Assembly: GCF_000735355.1 (NCBI RefSeq)
Contig: NZ_JMPI01000073.1
Location: forward strand, 1 to 64,000
Length of the DNA stretch: 64,000 nt
DNA from: Buttiauxella agrestis ATCC 33320
Lineage (GTDB): Bacteria; Pseudomonadota; Gammaproteobacteria; Enterobacterales; Enterobacteriaceae
Reading direction: 5' to 3'
Under the pieces are notes generated by a model that was not told the DNA's origin, made no database searches, and saw only the letters and a program-made list of their open reading frames with translations. Position 1 is the first letter of the stretch. The number at the start of each line of letters is the position of its first letter. Positions 7,844 through 17,432 of this stretch are shown piece by piece. The translations under genes and the position numbers were made by a program.

Positions 7844-9028
7844 ATGAAAAAGTTAGCCAATATTCACCTTCTGATGATGTTGATTCTGTTGGTTGCTGTC
7901 GGACAAATGACGCAAACCATTTATATCCCCTCAATTCCCGATATGGCTCGCGATTTTGGCGTGCGCAGCGGCGCAATCCAGCAGGTGATGGCGGCTTATT
8001 TGCTGACCTATGGCTTATCACAACTTGTCTATGGGCCAATTTCAGACCGTATTGGCCGACGCCCGGTCATTCTTACCGGCATGAGCATTTTCATCCTCGC
8101 CACCCTGTGGGCGCTGTTTACAACAAATTTAACCGCGTTAGTGATTGCCAGTGCGCTGCAGGGAATGGGGACGGGCGTTGCGGGCGTGATGGCGCGGACC
8201 ATGCCACGTGACCTTTACGAAGGTGCATCGCTTCGCTCTGCTAACAGTTTGTTGAATATGGGGATTCTGGTTAGCCCACTCATGGCTCCGGTGATTGGCG
8301 GAATGCTTGACTCCGTGTGGGGGTGGCGCGCTTGCTACGGTTTCCTGCTGGTGCTGTGCATGATTGTGGCGTTCTGCATGCTGCGCTGGCTGCCGGAAAC
8401 GCGCCCAGTTCAGGAAAAACCGCAACGGCTGATGGCGAGCTATAAAACGCTGCTCGGCAGCGGTTCATTTAATTGTTATTTGCTGATGCTGGTCGGTGGT
8501 CTTGCCGGTGTTGCGGTATTTGAAGCCTGCTCTGGCGTGTTGATGGGCGGTGTTTTGGGGCTTAACGGCTTGGTGGTGAGTATTCTGTTCATTCTGCCGA
8601 TTCCTGCTGCCTTTTTTGGCTCCTGGTATGCCGGGCGGCAAAACGCGCGTTTTTCATCGCTGATGTGGCAGGCGGTTTTAAGCTGCCTGTTTGCTGGCAT
8701 CCTGATGTGGATCCCAGGCTGGCTGGGCGTGATGAATATCTGGACGCTGTTGGTGCCAGCCGCGCTGTTTTTCTTCGGCGCAGGTATGTTATTCCCGCTG
8801 GCGACCAGCGGTGCAATGGAGCCGTTCCCGTTCCTGGCAGGCACCGCAGGGGCGCTTGTGGGCGGGCTGCAAAATATTGGATCAGGCGCAATGGCGTGGT
8901 TTTCAGCGTTGCTGCCACAAACCGGGCAATTCAGCCTCGGCATGTTAATGACCGCGATGGGCGTGATGATTCTGTTCTGCTGGTTGCCGCTGGCGCATCG
9001 TTTTCAGCAGCATGGGGAAACGGTGTAA
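7844..9028 (+). CDS. emrD: Multidrug efflux MFS transporter EmrD
   Basis: 394 residues, as in E. coli. A 12-helix major-facilitator drug:proton antiporter of the inner membrane that exports hydrophobic uncouplers. The family motif GPISDRIGRRPVIL is present near residues 65-78, and GTGVAGVMARTMPRDLYE near residue 107-124 is typical of EmrD. The start lies downstream of tisB as in E. coli. A perfect hairpin (9013-9037) encloses the stop codon but has no T-run. Confidence 0.96.
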   Translation: MKKLANIHLLMMLILLVAVGQMTQTIYIPSIPDMARDFGVRSGAIQQVMAAYLLTYGLSQLVYGPISDRIGRRPVILTGMSIFILATLWALFTTNLTALVIASALQGMGTGVAGVMARTMPRDLYEGASLRSANSLLNMGILVSPLMAPVIGGMLDSVWGWRACYGFLLVLCMIVAFCMLRWLPETRPVQEKPQRLMASYKTLLGSGSFNCYLLMLVGGLAGVAVFEACSGVLMGGVLGLNGLVVSILFILPIPAAFFGSWYAGRQNARFSSLMWQAVLSCLFAGILMWIPGWLGVMNIWTLLVPAALFFFGAGMLFPLATSGAMEPFPFLAGTAGALVGGLQNIGSGAMAWFSALLPQTGQFSLGMLMTAMGVMILFCWLPLAHRFQQHGETV

Positions 9029-9046
9029 GTTTCCCCATACCCGAAA

Positions 9047-9778
9047 TTAAAGCACTTTACTCAAGAACTCTTTGGTGCGCGGGTTGGTCGGGTTACTGAA
9101 CAGTTGCGACGGCGGCCCCTGCTCCTGAATCACGCCCTGATCGATAAACACCACGCGGTCGGCAACCTCACGGGCAAAGCCCATTTCGTGGGTGACGATA
9201 ACCATCGTCATCCCTTCCAGCGCCAGCTGTTTCATGACTGCCAGCACTTCGCCCACCAGTTCAGGGTCGAGTGCTGAAGTTGGCTCATCAAACAAAATGA
9301 TCGACGGCTCCATCGCCAGCGCACGCGCAATCGCCACACGTTGCTGTTGCCCACCGGAAAGGCTTGACGGCCAGGCATCAATCTTGTCTATCAACCCCAC
9401 CTTTTGCAGCAGCTTTTCGGCGCGTGATACCGCTTCGGCTTTCGACAAACCTTTTAGCGAGATCGGCGCCATCGTCAGGTTTTCCAGCACCGTCATATGT
9501 GGGAACAGGTTAAAACGCTGGAAGACCATGCCAACGCCAGAGCGCAGCGTATTCAGGTTGGTTTTCGGGTCATGAACCGCGTAACCGTTGACCACGACTT
9601 CACCGCCGTCTGGTTTTTCCAGCGCGTTCAGACAACGCAGGAAAGTACTTTTCCCGGAACCGGATGGACCAATGACGCACACCACTTCTTGCGGCGCGAT
9701 ATCACATGAAATGCCGCGCAGCACATGGGTTTTGCCAAACTGTTTCTGCAAGTCTTTAACGTGAATCACTTTTGCCAA
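9047..9778 (-). CDS. Polar/basic amino-acid ABC transporter ATPase
   Basis: 243 residues, the usual length for the GlnQ/HisP/ArtP family. Walker [10 protein letters not shown] (37-45), [15 protein letters not shown] signature, Walker [13 protein letters not shown] and the H-loop THEMGFA are all present. It powers uptake through the permease encoded just upstream, with which it overlaps by 23 bases. The three genes (binding protein, permease, ATPase) read in that order on the minus strand. Not present at this place in E. coli. Specificity cannot be read from the ATPase. Confidence 0.92.
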   Translation of the reverse strand: MAKVIHVKDLQKQFGKTHVLRGISCDIAPQEVVCVIGPSGSGKSTFLRCLNALEKPDGGEVVVNGYAVHDPKTNLNTLRSGVGMVFQRFNLFPHMTVLENLTMAPISLKGLSKAEAVSRAEKLLQKVGLIDKIDAWPSSLSGGQQQRVAIARALAMEPSIILFDEPTSALDPELVGEVLAVMKQLALEGMTMVIVTHEMGFAREVADRVVFIDQGVIQEQGPPSQLFSNPTNPRTKEFLSKVL

Positions 9779-10520
9779 ACCTCTTTTCCATGTGTTGCAC
9801 CATCAGCGAAAGCAGGAACGTCAGAACCCAATAAACTAATGAAATTGTCAGATATGGTTCCCAATAAGTCGCATAAGCGCCAGAAACAGTACGCGCTGCA
9901 TAAGCCAGATCGGCCAGACCAATCGCTGAAGCCAGTGAAGAATCCTTCACGATAGCGATAGCGTTATTGCCCAACGGCGGCAGGATGCGGCGGAACGCCT
10001 GCGGCAAAATCACTTTGCGCATCGTTTTTCCCCAGCCCATTCCCAGCGCACGTGACGCTTCCATCTGGCCTTTGTCGATTGACTGAATACCGGCGCGGAA
10101 AATTTCCGAAACGTAAGCTCCCGCGTTCAGCGTAATCGCCACCACACACGAAAGAAACGCGCCGTATTCCGAGCGCAGCATGCGTGCGAAATCCACCGAC
10201 ATCAGTCCGCTGGTCACTAACATGCCGTCACGCGGGTTAATAAACAGCGGCACCAGCGCAAAATGAACCACCATGATTTGCACAAACAATGGCGTGCCAC
10301 GGAAAGCGCTCACATAAACGCGCACTGGCCACTGCACGGCGTAACGCAGCACGTGTTTCCACGGGCCATCTTCGGCGTGCGCCATGCGGCCTAGCCCAAG
10401 CAACAAGCCCCAGGTGGTGCCTAAAATAACGCAGATGATGGTGCACTTGATGGTCATGATCGCACCTTGCATAAATAGCGGCGCGTATTCTGAGATTATC
10501 TCCCAGCGAAATCCGGTCAT
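9756..10520 (-). CDS. Polar/basic amino-acid ABC transporter permease
   Basis: 254 residues, HisM/GlnP-type inner-membrane permease. The N-terminal half has TM segments near residues 15-40 and 85-105; the EAA loop reads [29 protein letters not shown] with the conserved G at the centre. It presumably forms a homodimer because only one permease gene is present. An ERIC element of 127 bases separates it from the binding-protein gene upstream. Confidence 0.92.
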   Translation of the reverse strand: MTGFRWEIISEYAPLFMQGAIMTIKCTIICVILGTTWGLLLGLGRMAHAEDGPWKHVLRYAVQWPVRVYVSAFRGTPLFVQIMVVHFALVPLFINPRDGMLVTSGLMSVDFARMLRSEYGAFLSCVVAITLNAGAYVSEIFRAGIQSIDKGQMEASRALGMGWGKTMRKVILPQAFRRILPPLGNNAIAIVKDSSLASAIGLADLAYAARTVSGAYATYWEPYLTISLVYWVLTFLLSLMVQHMEKRFGKSDSR

Positions 10521-10556
10521 ACCTGTCCTTGTTGGGGCCGAAACGGCCTCAAGTCA

Positions 10557-10683
10557 TATACCCATTATCCTTCAAGCTGCAGGGGTGTTGGCTGCGCTCC
10601 TTCGCCCCAGTCACTTACTCAAGTAAGCTCCTGGGGACTTACTCTCTTGCCGCCTGGCTGCAACTCGAATGCTAACGGGTATA
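10557..10683. repeat. ERIC (IRU) element 1
   Basis: 127 bases, the standard full length. The central palindrome contains CCCCAGTCACTTACT and AAGTAAGCTCCTGGGG, the two classic ERIC primer regions. Ends read TATACCC and GGGTATA. It lies inside an operon, between binding-protein and permease genes, so it is transcribed and can form a long hairpin in the mRNA. Confidence 0.95.
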
Positions 10684-10688
10684 ACAAA

Positions 10689-11468
10689 TTATTCAGCGGG
10701 GAGGGTTGGAACGTTGCTATCAAACCACGTGGAATAGATTTTTGCGTAAGTCCCATCGGCAACGATTTTCTTCAGGCCGGAGTTAATTTTACCCAACAAC
10801 TCCTGGTTATCTTTTGCGACCGCGATACCGAAATACTGGCGTTCAAATTTGTCGTCTTTAACGGCTTTCAAGGCTTTTTCCGGGTGAGATTTGATGTAGT
10901 ACTTCACCACACCAACGTCACCAACAGCCGCGTCGATGCCGTCTTCAGCCAGCTCTTGCAGCATCAATGGCGTGTTATCAAAACGTTTGATGTCGGTGCT
11001 GTTTTTACCCAACGTGTCGGACACTACGGTATCGCCCGCACTGGAGTTCACCACGCCAACTTTCTTACCTTTGAGCGCGTTAACAGAATCCACTTTGGAG
11101 TCGTTCGGCACCACGATGGATTGCTCTGCCGGGAAGTAAGGCGCGGAGAAATCGACCATTGCTTTACGCTTGTCGGTGATGGTGATGCCGGAAATAATAA
11201 TGTCGCGATCGCCAGAATTCAGGGTGGCGAAAATACCTTCCCACGGCGTGTTAACCAGTTTGATATCAAAGCCTTCCACTTTTGCGATGGCCTTGATGAT
11301 GTCGATATCGAAGCCTTCCAGTTGCTTCTGGCTGTTTTCAAATTCAAATGGACGGTAAGTGCCGCCAGAGCCGACCACATAAGTCTGCTGCGCGGCGTAG
11401 GCGGAAGTGAGAACGGTGGAAACCATGCACCCGGCTAAAAGAACTGACTTGGCAAACATCCTTAACAT
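10689..11468 (-). CDS. Amino-acid ABC transporter periplasmic binding protein
   Basis: 259 residues. A Sec signal peptide occupies about residues 1-25 (ending TSAYA-AQQ). The mature protein is a family-3 solute-binding protein: GTYRPFEFEN near residue 36, LEGFDIDIIKAIAK, and DIIISGITITDKRKAMVDFSAPY near residue 92-112. These match the binding proteins annotated for basic amino acids in Firmicutes and enterobacteria. The ARG-box-like site upstream favours arginine, lysine or ornithine; that is inference. Confidence 0.9.
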   Translation of the reverse strand: MLRMFAKSVLLAGCMVSTVLTSAYAAQQTYVVGSGGTYRPFEFENSQKQLEGFDIDIIKAIAKVEGFDIKLVNTPWEGIFATLNSGDRDIIISGITITDKRKAMVDFSAPYFPAEQSIVVPNDSKVDSVNALKGKKVGVVNSSAGDTVVSDTLGKNSTDIKRFDNTPLMLQELAEDGIDAAVGDVGVVKYYIKSHPEKALKAVKDDKFERQYFGIAVAKDNQELLGKINSGLKKIVADGTYAKIYSTWFDSNVPTLPAE

Positions 11469-11501
11469 GTGACGCTCCTGACGAATTATTTATGCATTTA
11501 A

Positions 11502-11519
11502 TTTGCATAAAAATACATA
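11502..11519. promoter_or_regulatory. Putative ArgR operator (ARG box) upstream of the ABC operon
   Basis: TTTGCATAAAAATACATA fits the 18-base ARG-box consensus (WNTGAATWWWWATTCANW) with two departures. A poorer copy with one extra central base overlaps 11481-11499, the position expected for the second box of a pair. It lies 34 bases upstream of the start codon, typical for ArgR-repressed transport genes such as artJ and hisJ. Confidence 0.5.
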
Positions 11520-11756
11520 ACTTAACGAAATGCATCAACCAATAATTGCAGGTGTAATTCTGAATCAGCCCGCTAAAGACAGGTAACCTGGTAAAAAGTG
11601 CCGTTTCCACCAGGACAATGGCACAGCCGTACAAATCAACGTGAGGTAATTCACAGCCGCTTGTTGTCTTGCCAGAGATATGTTTACGCCTCGATATACT
11701 CGCCAGACCTCTTATCCAGCTTTATCAGAAAAAATAATGAAGTAGCGGAGAATATG

Positions 11757-13028
11757 ATGAGTCAACTGGCTACCAGTAATGTCCATCGCGATAGCGGCAG
11801 TATGCTGATTTGGGTGCTGCTGTTGATACTTGGCGGTGTGTTGTTTTTCTTTTCATTAGACAGGCAGATTGTTTCGATTCTAAAAACCACATTGATGCAT
11901 GAACTCAGCCTGAGTAATACCGATTACTCAATACTGATCAGCGCATTTATGATCCCTTATACCTTGATGTACTTCATCGTTGGCGGCATCGTTGACCGTT
12001 TTGGCAGCCGTTATGTGTTGAGCGCGCTGATGGTCGTGATGTCAATTGCCACGCTGATTACCGGCATGTCTACTTCGCTTAACGGTCTGATCGCCGGGCG
12101 AGTATTGCTGGGGCTGGCAGAGTCCGGCATTGTCCCGGCCTTAACACTCGCAGTTTTTACCTGGTTTAAGGCAGAAAAACGCGCCTTTGCCTTCCAACTC
12201 ACCAATATCATCCAGTCCCTTGGCCTGATTCTAGCCCCGCCATTTGTCGCCTGGGTAACGCTATCCACAGGCTGGCGCTGGGCATTCTTTATTCCGGCAA
12301 TCGCAGGAGTCGTTGTTGGGCTGATGTGGTTTTATTCCAGCCGCCGTACGCCAGCCGCTGTAGAAGAAGTCCCCCACGAAAACTCGGCGAACGTGCCACT
12401 TTTGCAGCGTTACAAAATGGTGCTGACCTCAAAACCCATTTGGGCGCTACTCATAGCCCGCTTACTCACCGACCCGTTCTGGTTCTTTTATCAGTATTGG
12501 CAGGTTGGGTTTATGCAGGAAAAGATTGGTATGACGCTGGCACAGGTTGGCAAAATGATGTGGTTCCCGCCGCTGGTAGCTGTGTTTGGTGTGCTGGCAG
12601 CGTGCTGGATGTCGGACAGATTAGTCGCTCGCGGAATGAGTTCCACACGCGCAAGGCTCACCATTATCTGGTCAGTGACTTGTTTGTCGCCTCTCGTTTT
12701 CCTGCTGCCTTCAATGACGAATCCGTATGCTGCGGTGGCCATCATGACGATCATTAACTTCATGTGTACAGCCTGGCTGAGCATGGCGACCATTATGATG
12801 GGCGGCCTTGCCCCACGCATTGCCATTGCTACCGCTATCGGGGTGATGAGCGCGTTAGGAGGTGTCACCTCCATTATTTTCAACGGCTTTGTCGGCACGA
12901 TTATCGACCATTTCGGCTATTCGCTACCGGTGTATATCGGGGCAACTTTGCATCCCATCGGCGCGATTGTGCTGGCCGTTTATTTTCTGCGTAACAAACA
13001 ACATTTATCCCTTCAGGAGAGTCTGTGA
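11757..13028 (+). CDS. MFS transporter, anion:cation symporter (sugar-acid) type
   Basis: 423 residues from the second of two adjacent ATGs; GGAG lies six bases upstream of it and only three from the first. Twelve membrane segments. DRFGSRYVLSALMV near residue 80 and LAESGIVPALTLAVFTWF near residue 122 are typical of the ACS family that carries hexuronates, galactonate and related acids (E. coli ExuT, DgoT, RhmT). Its stop overlaps the start of the BNR protein by one base (TGATG), so the pair is one operon. Substrate not known; see the linked finding. Confidence 0.85.
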   Translation: MSQLATSNVHRDSGSMLIWVLLLILGGVLFFFSLDRQIVSILKTTLMHELSLSNTDYSILISAFMIPYTLMYFIVGGIVDRFGSRYVLSALMVVMSIATLITGMSTSLNGLIAGRVLLGLAESGIVPALTLAVFTWFKAEKRAFAFQLTNIIQSLGLILAPPFVAWVTLSTGWRWAFFIPAIAGVVVGLMWFYSSRRTPAAVEEVPHENSANVPLLQRYKMVLTSKPIWALLIARLLTDPFWFFYQYWQVGFMQEKIGMTLAQVGKMMWFPPLVAVFGVLAACWMSDRLVARGMSSTRARLTIIWSVTCLSPLVFLLPSMTNPYAAVAIMTIINFMCTAWLSMATIMMGGLAPRIAIATAIGVMSALGGVTSIIFNGFVGTIIDHFGYSLPVYIGATLHPIGAIVLAVYFLRNKQHLSLQESL

Positions 13029-14320
13029 TGCCATGTCTCACCTCAGTAACGCCAGGCAAAGCCTGTGCCGATTTCACCGTTTTGTTTTGCCTAATGAACC
13101 ATGGAAACCAACAGTTTGCCGCCTGGTATGATGAAAATCATCGCCTTACCGTGGGAAACCGGGCACTGCCTGATGGCAACTGGACACAGTTTCAACCAGA
13201 AGGGTTTTGGATAGACGAACGAAAGCGCCCTGCGCATTTCACCGATTTTGATTCCCACAATTATCTGACCATGGCGATAGATAGTGCCGGGTTTATACAC
13301 CTGGCTGGCAATATGCATGTTGACCCGCTGATCTATTTTCGCTCAGAGAAACCACTGGATATTACGTCGCTACGTTGCGTTCCACACATGGTTGGTGACC
13401 GGGAAAACCGCACCACTTACCCCGTATTTTTTAAAGATAATCAGGGGCGCTTGCTGTTCCGCTATCGCGATGGGTGTAGCGGCAATGGTGATGATATTTA
13501 TAACGTCTATCAGCCTCAAACACAGCAGTGGACGCGTTTATTAGACACGCCACTGCTTAACGGAGAAGGCGCACGCAACGGTTATGCTCGCCAGCCAGTA
13601 CAAGGCCCTGACAACTACTGGCATATGGTATGGATGTGGCGCGAATCACCTCATTGTGAAACCAACAATAATCTCTCTTATGCACGCAGCCGCGACTTGA
13701 TCCATTGGGAAAAATCAGACGGTACACCGTTGGCATTGCCCATATCACGTTGCAGTGGCGAAATTGTGGATAATGCCGGTATCGGCGACGGGCTGATTAA
13801 TATGGTTCAGGAAGTCGGTTTTGATAATCAGGGCCGGGTAGTGCTGATTTTCCATCGCTATGATGCAGCCGGCCATTCCCAGGCCTGGCTCGCAAGGCCG
13901 GACGACAAATGCCACTGGCAAAAAGAGCAGCTAAGCCAATGGACATTTCGCTGGGATTTCAGCGGCGGCGGCTCGATTCCGCCAGATATCACGCTTTCAG
14001 CACCACGAGCCGTAGGCAATGAAATGCTGGAGGTCGAGTGGACGTCGCTGTGGACCGGTAAGGGTATCTGGATTATCGACGAAGAGAATTTACGTATAGT
14101 GGAAACCAAACCGCTGGAAAGTCTGATACCGGAAGCGTTCTGGCGACCTCATCAAGAAACGCATCCCGATGCCGAAGTTCAGATTATGGCTGCATTAAAC
14201 AGCGATTATTCACCGCAATCGCGTTACTGGCTGCGTTGGGAAGCATTGCCGATTTTCCGCGATGTACCACATGATACGGTGACAAAGCCCACTGAGCTGG
14301 AAGTGCTGGAGTTAACGTAA
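13028..14320 (+). CDS. BNR-repeat (BNR_4-type) beta-propeller protein, possible glycosidase or lyase
   Basis: 430 residues, no signal peptide, so cytoplasmic. Repeated propeller-blade sequences are visible: AIDSAGFIHLAGNMHVDPLIYFRS, YPVFFKDNQGRLLFRYRDG, DNYWHMVWMWRESPH and YARSRDLIHWEKS. This pattern fits the BNR_4 family (PF15892), which includes ulvan lyases (PL24/PL25) and GH145 rhamnosidases acting on rhamnose-glucuronate linkages. AGGAGA lies eight bases before the ATG. Coupled to the sugar-acid transporter upstream and next to an AraC regulator, it is likely to cleave an imported oligosaccharide. The actual reaction is not known. Confidence 0.75.
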   Translation: MPCLTSVTPGKACADFTVLFCLMNHGNQQFAAWYDENHRLTVGNRALPDGNWTQFQPEGFWIDERKRPAHFTDFDSHNYLTMAIDSAGFIHLAGNMHVDPLIYFRSEKPLDITSLRCVPHMVGDRENRTTYPVFFKDNQGRLLFRYRDGCSGNGDDIYNVYQPQTQQWTRLLDTPLLNGEGARNGYARQPVQGPDNYWHMVWMWRESPHCETNNNLSYARSRDLIHWEKSDGTPLALPISRCSGEIVDNAGIGDGLINMVQEVGFDNQGRVVLIFHRYDAAGHSQAWLARPDDKCHWQKEQLSQWTFRWDFSGGGSIPPDITLSAPRAVGNEMLEVEWTSLWTGKGIWIIDEENLRIVETKPLESLIPEAFWRPHQETHPDAEVQIMAALNSDYSPQSRYWLRWEALPIFRDVPHDTVTKPTELEVLELT

Positions 14321-14327
14321 GGTCAGC

Positions 14328-15140
14328 CTACCGACACTGATTCGGCGATATCCCAAACTGCTTGCGGAAGCTTCTGGAAAAGTGACTGATATCGCTGAAA
14401 CCGCACTTACCTGCCACATCCCCCACGCTTTGGTCTGAAAAACGCAGCCAATACTTTGCCTGTAACAGACGCAATAACGAAAGGTATTGCTGCGGCGAGA
14501 TGCCCGTGTATTGCACAAATGCACGCTGCAAAGTACGACGCGCCATACCAAACTGTTGGCAAAGTTGGTCGATATCTAGCGACTGCGCATAATGGCTATT
14601 CAAATAAATAATCATCTGACTGAGGCGGTCATCACTTGAGTGGAAATCCTGTGTTTTATAACGCCACTGGCGTAGCGTATGCAGCACTTCAAGAAAAATC
14701 ATCTCTTTGTGGCTCTCTGCCATCAATTTATCGTCGAATTGCAGTTCTTTAAAACTCCCCAAGCGCTCAATGATGCGCAGCATGATGCGGTTATCAATTT
14801 GCCAGACATGGCTTTCCTCAGTGTCAGGTAGCAAATGTGCGATGTTTTTTAGCACATTGAATTGGTCACGACCGAGATATAGAAAATTGATTTGCTTTAG
14901 ATCTTTCATCGCCTCAAACAGATGATAATCCTGGCGATTAAGGTAACAGAGCATGCCGGAAGTCAGTAAATAAGGCTTCTCATTACAAACATGTATCCCA
15001 CTGCCACTTTCAACCAAAAATAGCTCACTATATTCGTGAGTATGCTCAAGACTGATGCTGCTTTCCGGTTGCCAAAAATGGAACATCACCTTTTCCAGCG
15101 GATGGTGAAAATGGGTGTCACGGGGAAGAATCAGTGGCAT
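14328..15140 (-). CDS. AraC-family transcriptional regulator (cupin + HTH)
   Basis: 270 residues. N-terminal cupin-like sensor (EHTHEYSELFLVESGSG near residues 32-48), C-terminal double helix-turn-helix (residues about 170-270) with RRTLQRAFVQYTGISPQQYL and VGDVAGKCGFSDISHFSRSFRKQFG. The architecture resembles RhaS/RhaR. It is convergent with the BNR gene, seven bases between stops, and probably controls the MFS-BNR operon. The inducer is unknown. Confidence 0.85.
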   Translation of the reverse strand: MPLILPRDTHFHHPLEKVMFHFWQPESSISLEHTHEYSELFLVESGSGIHVCNEKPYLLTSGMLCYLNRQDYHLFEAMKDLKQINFLYLGRDQFNVLKNIAHLLPDTEESHVWQIDNRIMLRIIERLGSFKELQFDDKLMAESHKEMIFLEVLHTLRQWRYKTQDFHSSDDRLSQMIIYLNSHYAQSLDIDQLCQQFGMARRTLQRAFVQYTGISPQQYLSLLRLLQAKYWLRFSDQSVGDVAGKCGFSDISHFSRSFRKQFGISPNQCR

Positions 15141-15235
15141 GTCTACCTCACCAGTTTTCAGGAGAAGCAGGCAGAATTATCATGTCTGGCAGCGCATTAC
15201 CTTCGCGTCATTGCCACCCAGCATCAATCTAAAAA

Positions 15236-15493
15236 TCAAACTTGTGACTGCATCCACTGAATAAACGCTTCAATTTTAGGCCACTGCCGCCCAGGAAGTG
15301 TGGTGGCGTAGTAATGCTGATGGCATTTCAGGATCATGTCTCCAAATGGGGCCACCAGCTCGCCCTTGTCGATACGTTTTTGCACCAGTCTTTTCCGTCC
15401 CATTGCCACGCCCACCTGGTTCACAGCGGCAATCACCGCTAAGTCTGAGCGGTCAAAACCAATGCCAGAAGAAGGCGGTAAATCAACGGAGAT
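15236..15493 (-). pseudogene. dsdC: dsdC remnant (C-terminal ~85 residues of the D-serine activator)
   Basis: The minus strand reads GFDRSDLAVIAAVNQVGVAM, then GELVAPFGDMILKCHQHYY and the end EAFIQWMQSQV, the C-terminus of DsdC, the LysR-type activator of dsdXA. DsdC is a little over 300 residues; here the DNA-binding domain and most of the effector domain are missing. Homology stops at about 15493, where dsdX sequence begins on the other strand. It is therefore a deletion remnant and cannot bind DNA. Confidence 0.85.
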
Positions 15494-16078
15494 ATGGCGA
15501 AAAGCGGTACGTTGTATACGCTGCTGGAGTTTATCGGCAACCCGATTACCGCCATGTTTATTGCGGTGTTTGTCGCCTATTACGTGCTTGGGATACGCCA
15601 GCATATCGGGATGAGCAAACTCCTGACGCATACCGAAAATGGCTTTGCTTCTATTGCCAATATTTTGCTGATTATCGGTGCGGGTGGTGCGTTTAACGCG
15701 ATTCTGAAAACCAGTGGCCTGGCTGATTCACTGGCGGTATTGCTGTCGAATTTGCATATGCACCCGATTTTGCTGGCCTGGCTGGTCGCGCTAATTCTGC
15801 ATGCGGCTGTCGGCTCGGCAACGGTCGCCATGATGGGAGCTACCGCGATTGTCGCCCCGATGCTGCCGCTTTATCCCAACGTTAGCCCGGAGATTATCAC
15901 CATTGCTATCGGTGCCGGCGCGATTGGTTGCACCATCGTGACTGATTCGCTGTTCTGGCTGGTGAAACAGTATTGCGGCGCGACACTCAACGAAACATTC
16001 AAATACTATACAACGGCGACTTTTATCGCCTCTGTGTTGGCACTGGGCGCAACGTTCCTGCTTTCCTTTATCATTTAA
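15494..16078 (+). pseudogene. dsdX: dsdX remnant (C-terminal 194 residues of the D-serine permease)
   Basis: The reading frame starts at MAKSGTLYTLLEFIGNP and continues to FLLSFII, matching the last 194 of 445 residues of E. coli DsdX (GntP family). The first 250 or so residues, containing about half the membrane helices, are absent. An ATG with GGAG only two bases upstream happens to lie at the junction, so a truncated product is conceivable but should not transport. It stays in the normal order ahead of dsdA. Confidence 0.88.
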
Positions 16079-16096
16079 GCGCAAAGAGATTGTCTT

Positions 16097-17425
16097 ATGA
16101 AAAACGCTGAAATAAACACATTGATTCAACAGTTTCCCCTGGTTCGCGATTTAGTTGCGCTGCAAGAAACACGCTGGTTTAACCCGCAAACCACCACGCT
16201 TGCCGAAGGCTTGCCGTACGTCGGTCTGACGGCTGAAGATATTCAGGATGCGCACGCCCGTCTGACGCGTTTCGCACCTTATCTGTCGCAGGCGTTTCCA
16301 GAAACAGCCGCCACCAACGGGATTATCGAATCAGAAATGGTGGCGATTCCGGCGATGCAAAAGCGCCTGGAGAAAGAGTTTAAGCAGGTGATTGGCGGCC
16401 AGATGTGGCTCAAAAAAGACAGTCATCTGCCGATTTCAGGTTCGATCAAAGCGCGTGGCGGGATTTATGAAGTTCTGACTCACGCCGAAAAACTGGCGAT
16501 TGCAGCCGGGTTGCTGACCACCGAAGACGATTACAGCAAGCTATTGACGGCTGAATTTAAAGAATTTTTCAGCAAATACAGCATTGCCGTGGGTTCAACC
16601 GGCAACCTGGGGTTATCCATCGGAATAATGAGCGCGCGCATTGGTTTTAACGTCACCGTGCATATGTCTGCCGACGCCCGCGCCTGGAAGAAAGCCAAAT
16701 TGCGCAGCCACGGCGTGACGGTTGTGGAGTACGAAGAAGATTACGGTGTCGCCGTTGAACAAGGTCGTAAAGCCGCTGAATCCGACCCGAATTGTTTCTT
16801 TATCGACGACGAAAACTCGCGCACATTATTCCTCGGCTATTCGGTTGCTGGCCAGCGCTTGAAAGACCAGTTCGCGCAGCTCGGACGCGTTGTGGATGAA
16901 CAGCATCCGCTGTTTGTTTATCTGCCGTGCGGTGTAGGCGGCGGCCCTGGCGGCGTAGCATTTGGTCTGAAAATGGCGTTCGGCGATCACGTTCACTGCA
17001 TTTTCGCCGAGCCGACTCACTCGCCATGCATGCTGCTGGGCGTTTACACCGGCCTGCATGACACAATTTCCGTGCAGGATTTAGGCATTGATAATGTTAC
17101 TGCCGCAGATGGCCTGGCGGTGGGGCGTGCATCCGGTTTTGTCGGGCGTGCGATGCAGCGCTTGCTCGACGGTTTCTATACTCTTGAAGATCAGACGATG
17201 TATACGCTACTCGGCTGGCTTGCAGATGAAGAGAATATTCGCCTTGAGCCTTCCGCATTAGCAGGAATGCCTGGCCCGCTGCACATCAGTGCGGATACGG
17301 CTTACCATCAGATGCACGGTTTCACCGCTGAACAGCTACAAAACGCCACGCATATCGTTTGGGCGACGGGCGGTGGCATGGTGCCAGAAGCAGAGATGGC
17401 GCAGTATCTGGCAAAAGCGAAGTAA
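16097..17425 (+). CDS. dsdA: D-serine ammonia-lyase (D-serine dehydratase)
   Basis: 442 residues, identical in length to E. coli DsdA. A PLP enzyme turning D-serine into pyruvate and ammonia. The catalytic lysine is K118 in [10 protein letters not shown]; the PLP phosphate loop is [11 protein letters not shown] near residues 168-178 and [15 protein letters not shown] near residue 277-291. The gene is intact, but its activator gene and the dsdC-dsdX promoter region are deleted, so normal D-serine induction is probably lost. It lies 18 bases after the dsdX remnant. Confidence 0.96.
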   Translation: MKNAEINTLIQQFPLVRDLVALQETRWFNPQTTTLAEGLPYVGLTAEDIQDAHARLTRFAPYLSQAFPETAATNGIIESEMVAIPAMQKRLEKEFKQVIGGQMWLKKDSHLPISGSIKARGGIYEVLTHAEKLAIAAGLLTTEDDYSKLLTAEFKEFFSKYSIAVGSTGNLGLSIGIMSARIGFNVTVHMSADARAWKKAKLRSHGVTVVEYEEDYGVAVEQGRKAAESDPNCFFIDDENSRTLFLGYSVAGQRLKDQFAQLGRVVDEQHPLFVYLPCGVGGGPGGVAFGLKMAFGDHVHCIFAEPTHSPCMLLGVYTGLHDTISVQDLGIDNVTAADGLAVGRASGFVGRAMQRLLDGFYTLEDQTMYTLLGWLADEENIRLEPSALAGMPGPLHISADTAYHQMHGFTAEQLQNATHIVWATGGGMVPEAEMAQYLAKAK

Positions 17426-17432
17426 TTACAGA

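Noticed and set aside
8476-8943. 155-codon minus-strand ORF within emrD
   Set aside because: Antisense to emrD; sequence shows no family and no ribosome site.
9013-9037. Terminator at the end of emrD
   Set aside because: TGGGGAAAC/GTTTCCCCA is a perfect hairpin with the emrD stop in its loop, but no T-run follows on either strand, so I do not call it a terminator.
10647-11438. 263-codon plus-strand ORF opposite the ABC binding protein
   Set aside because: Antisense to a well-supported gene and begins inside the ERIC element. No recognisable domain.
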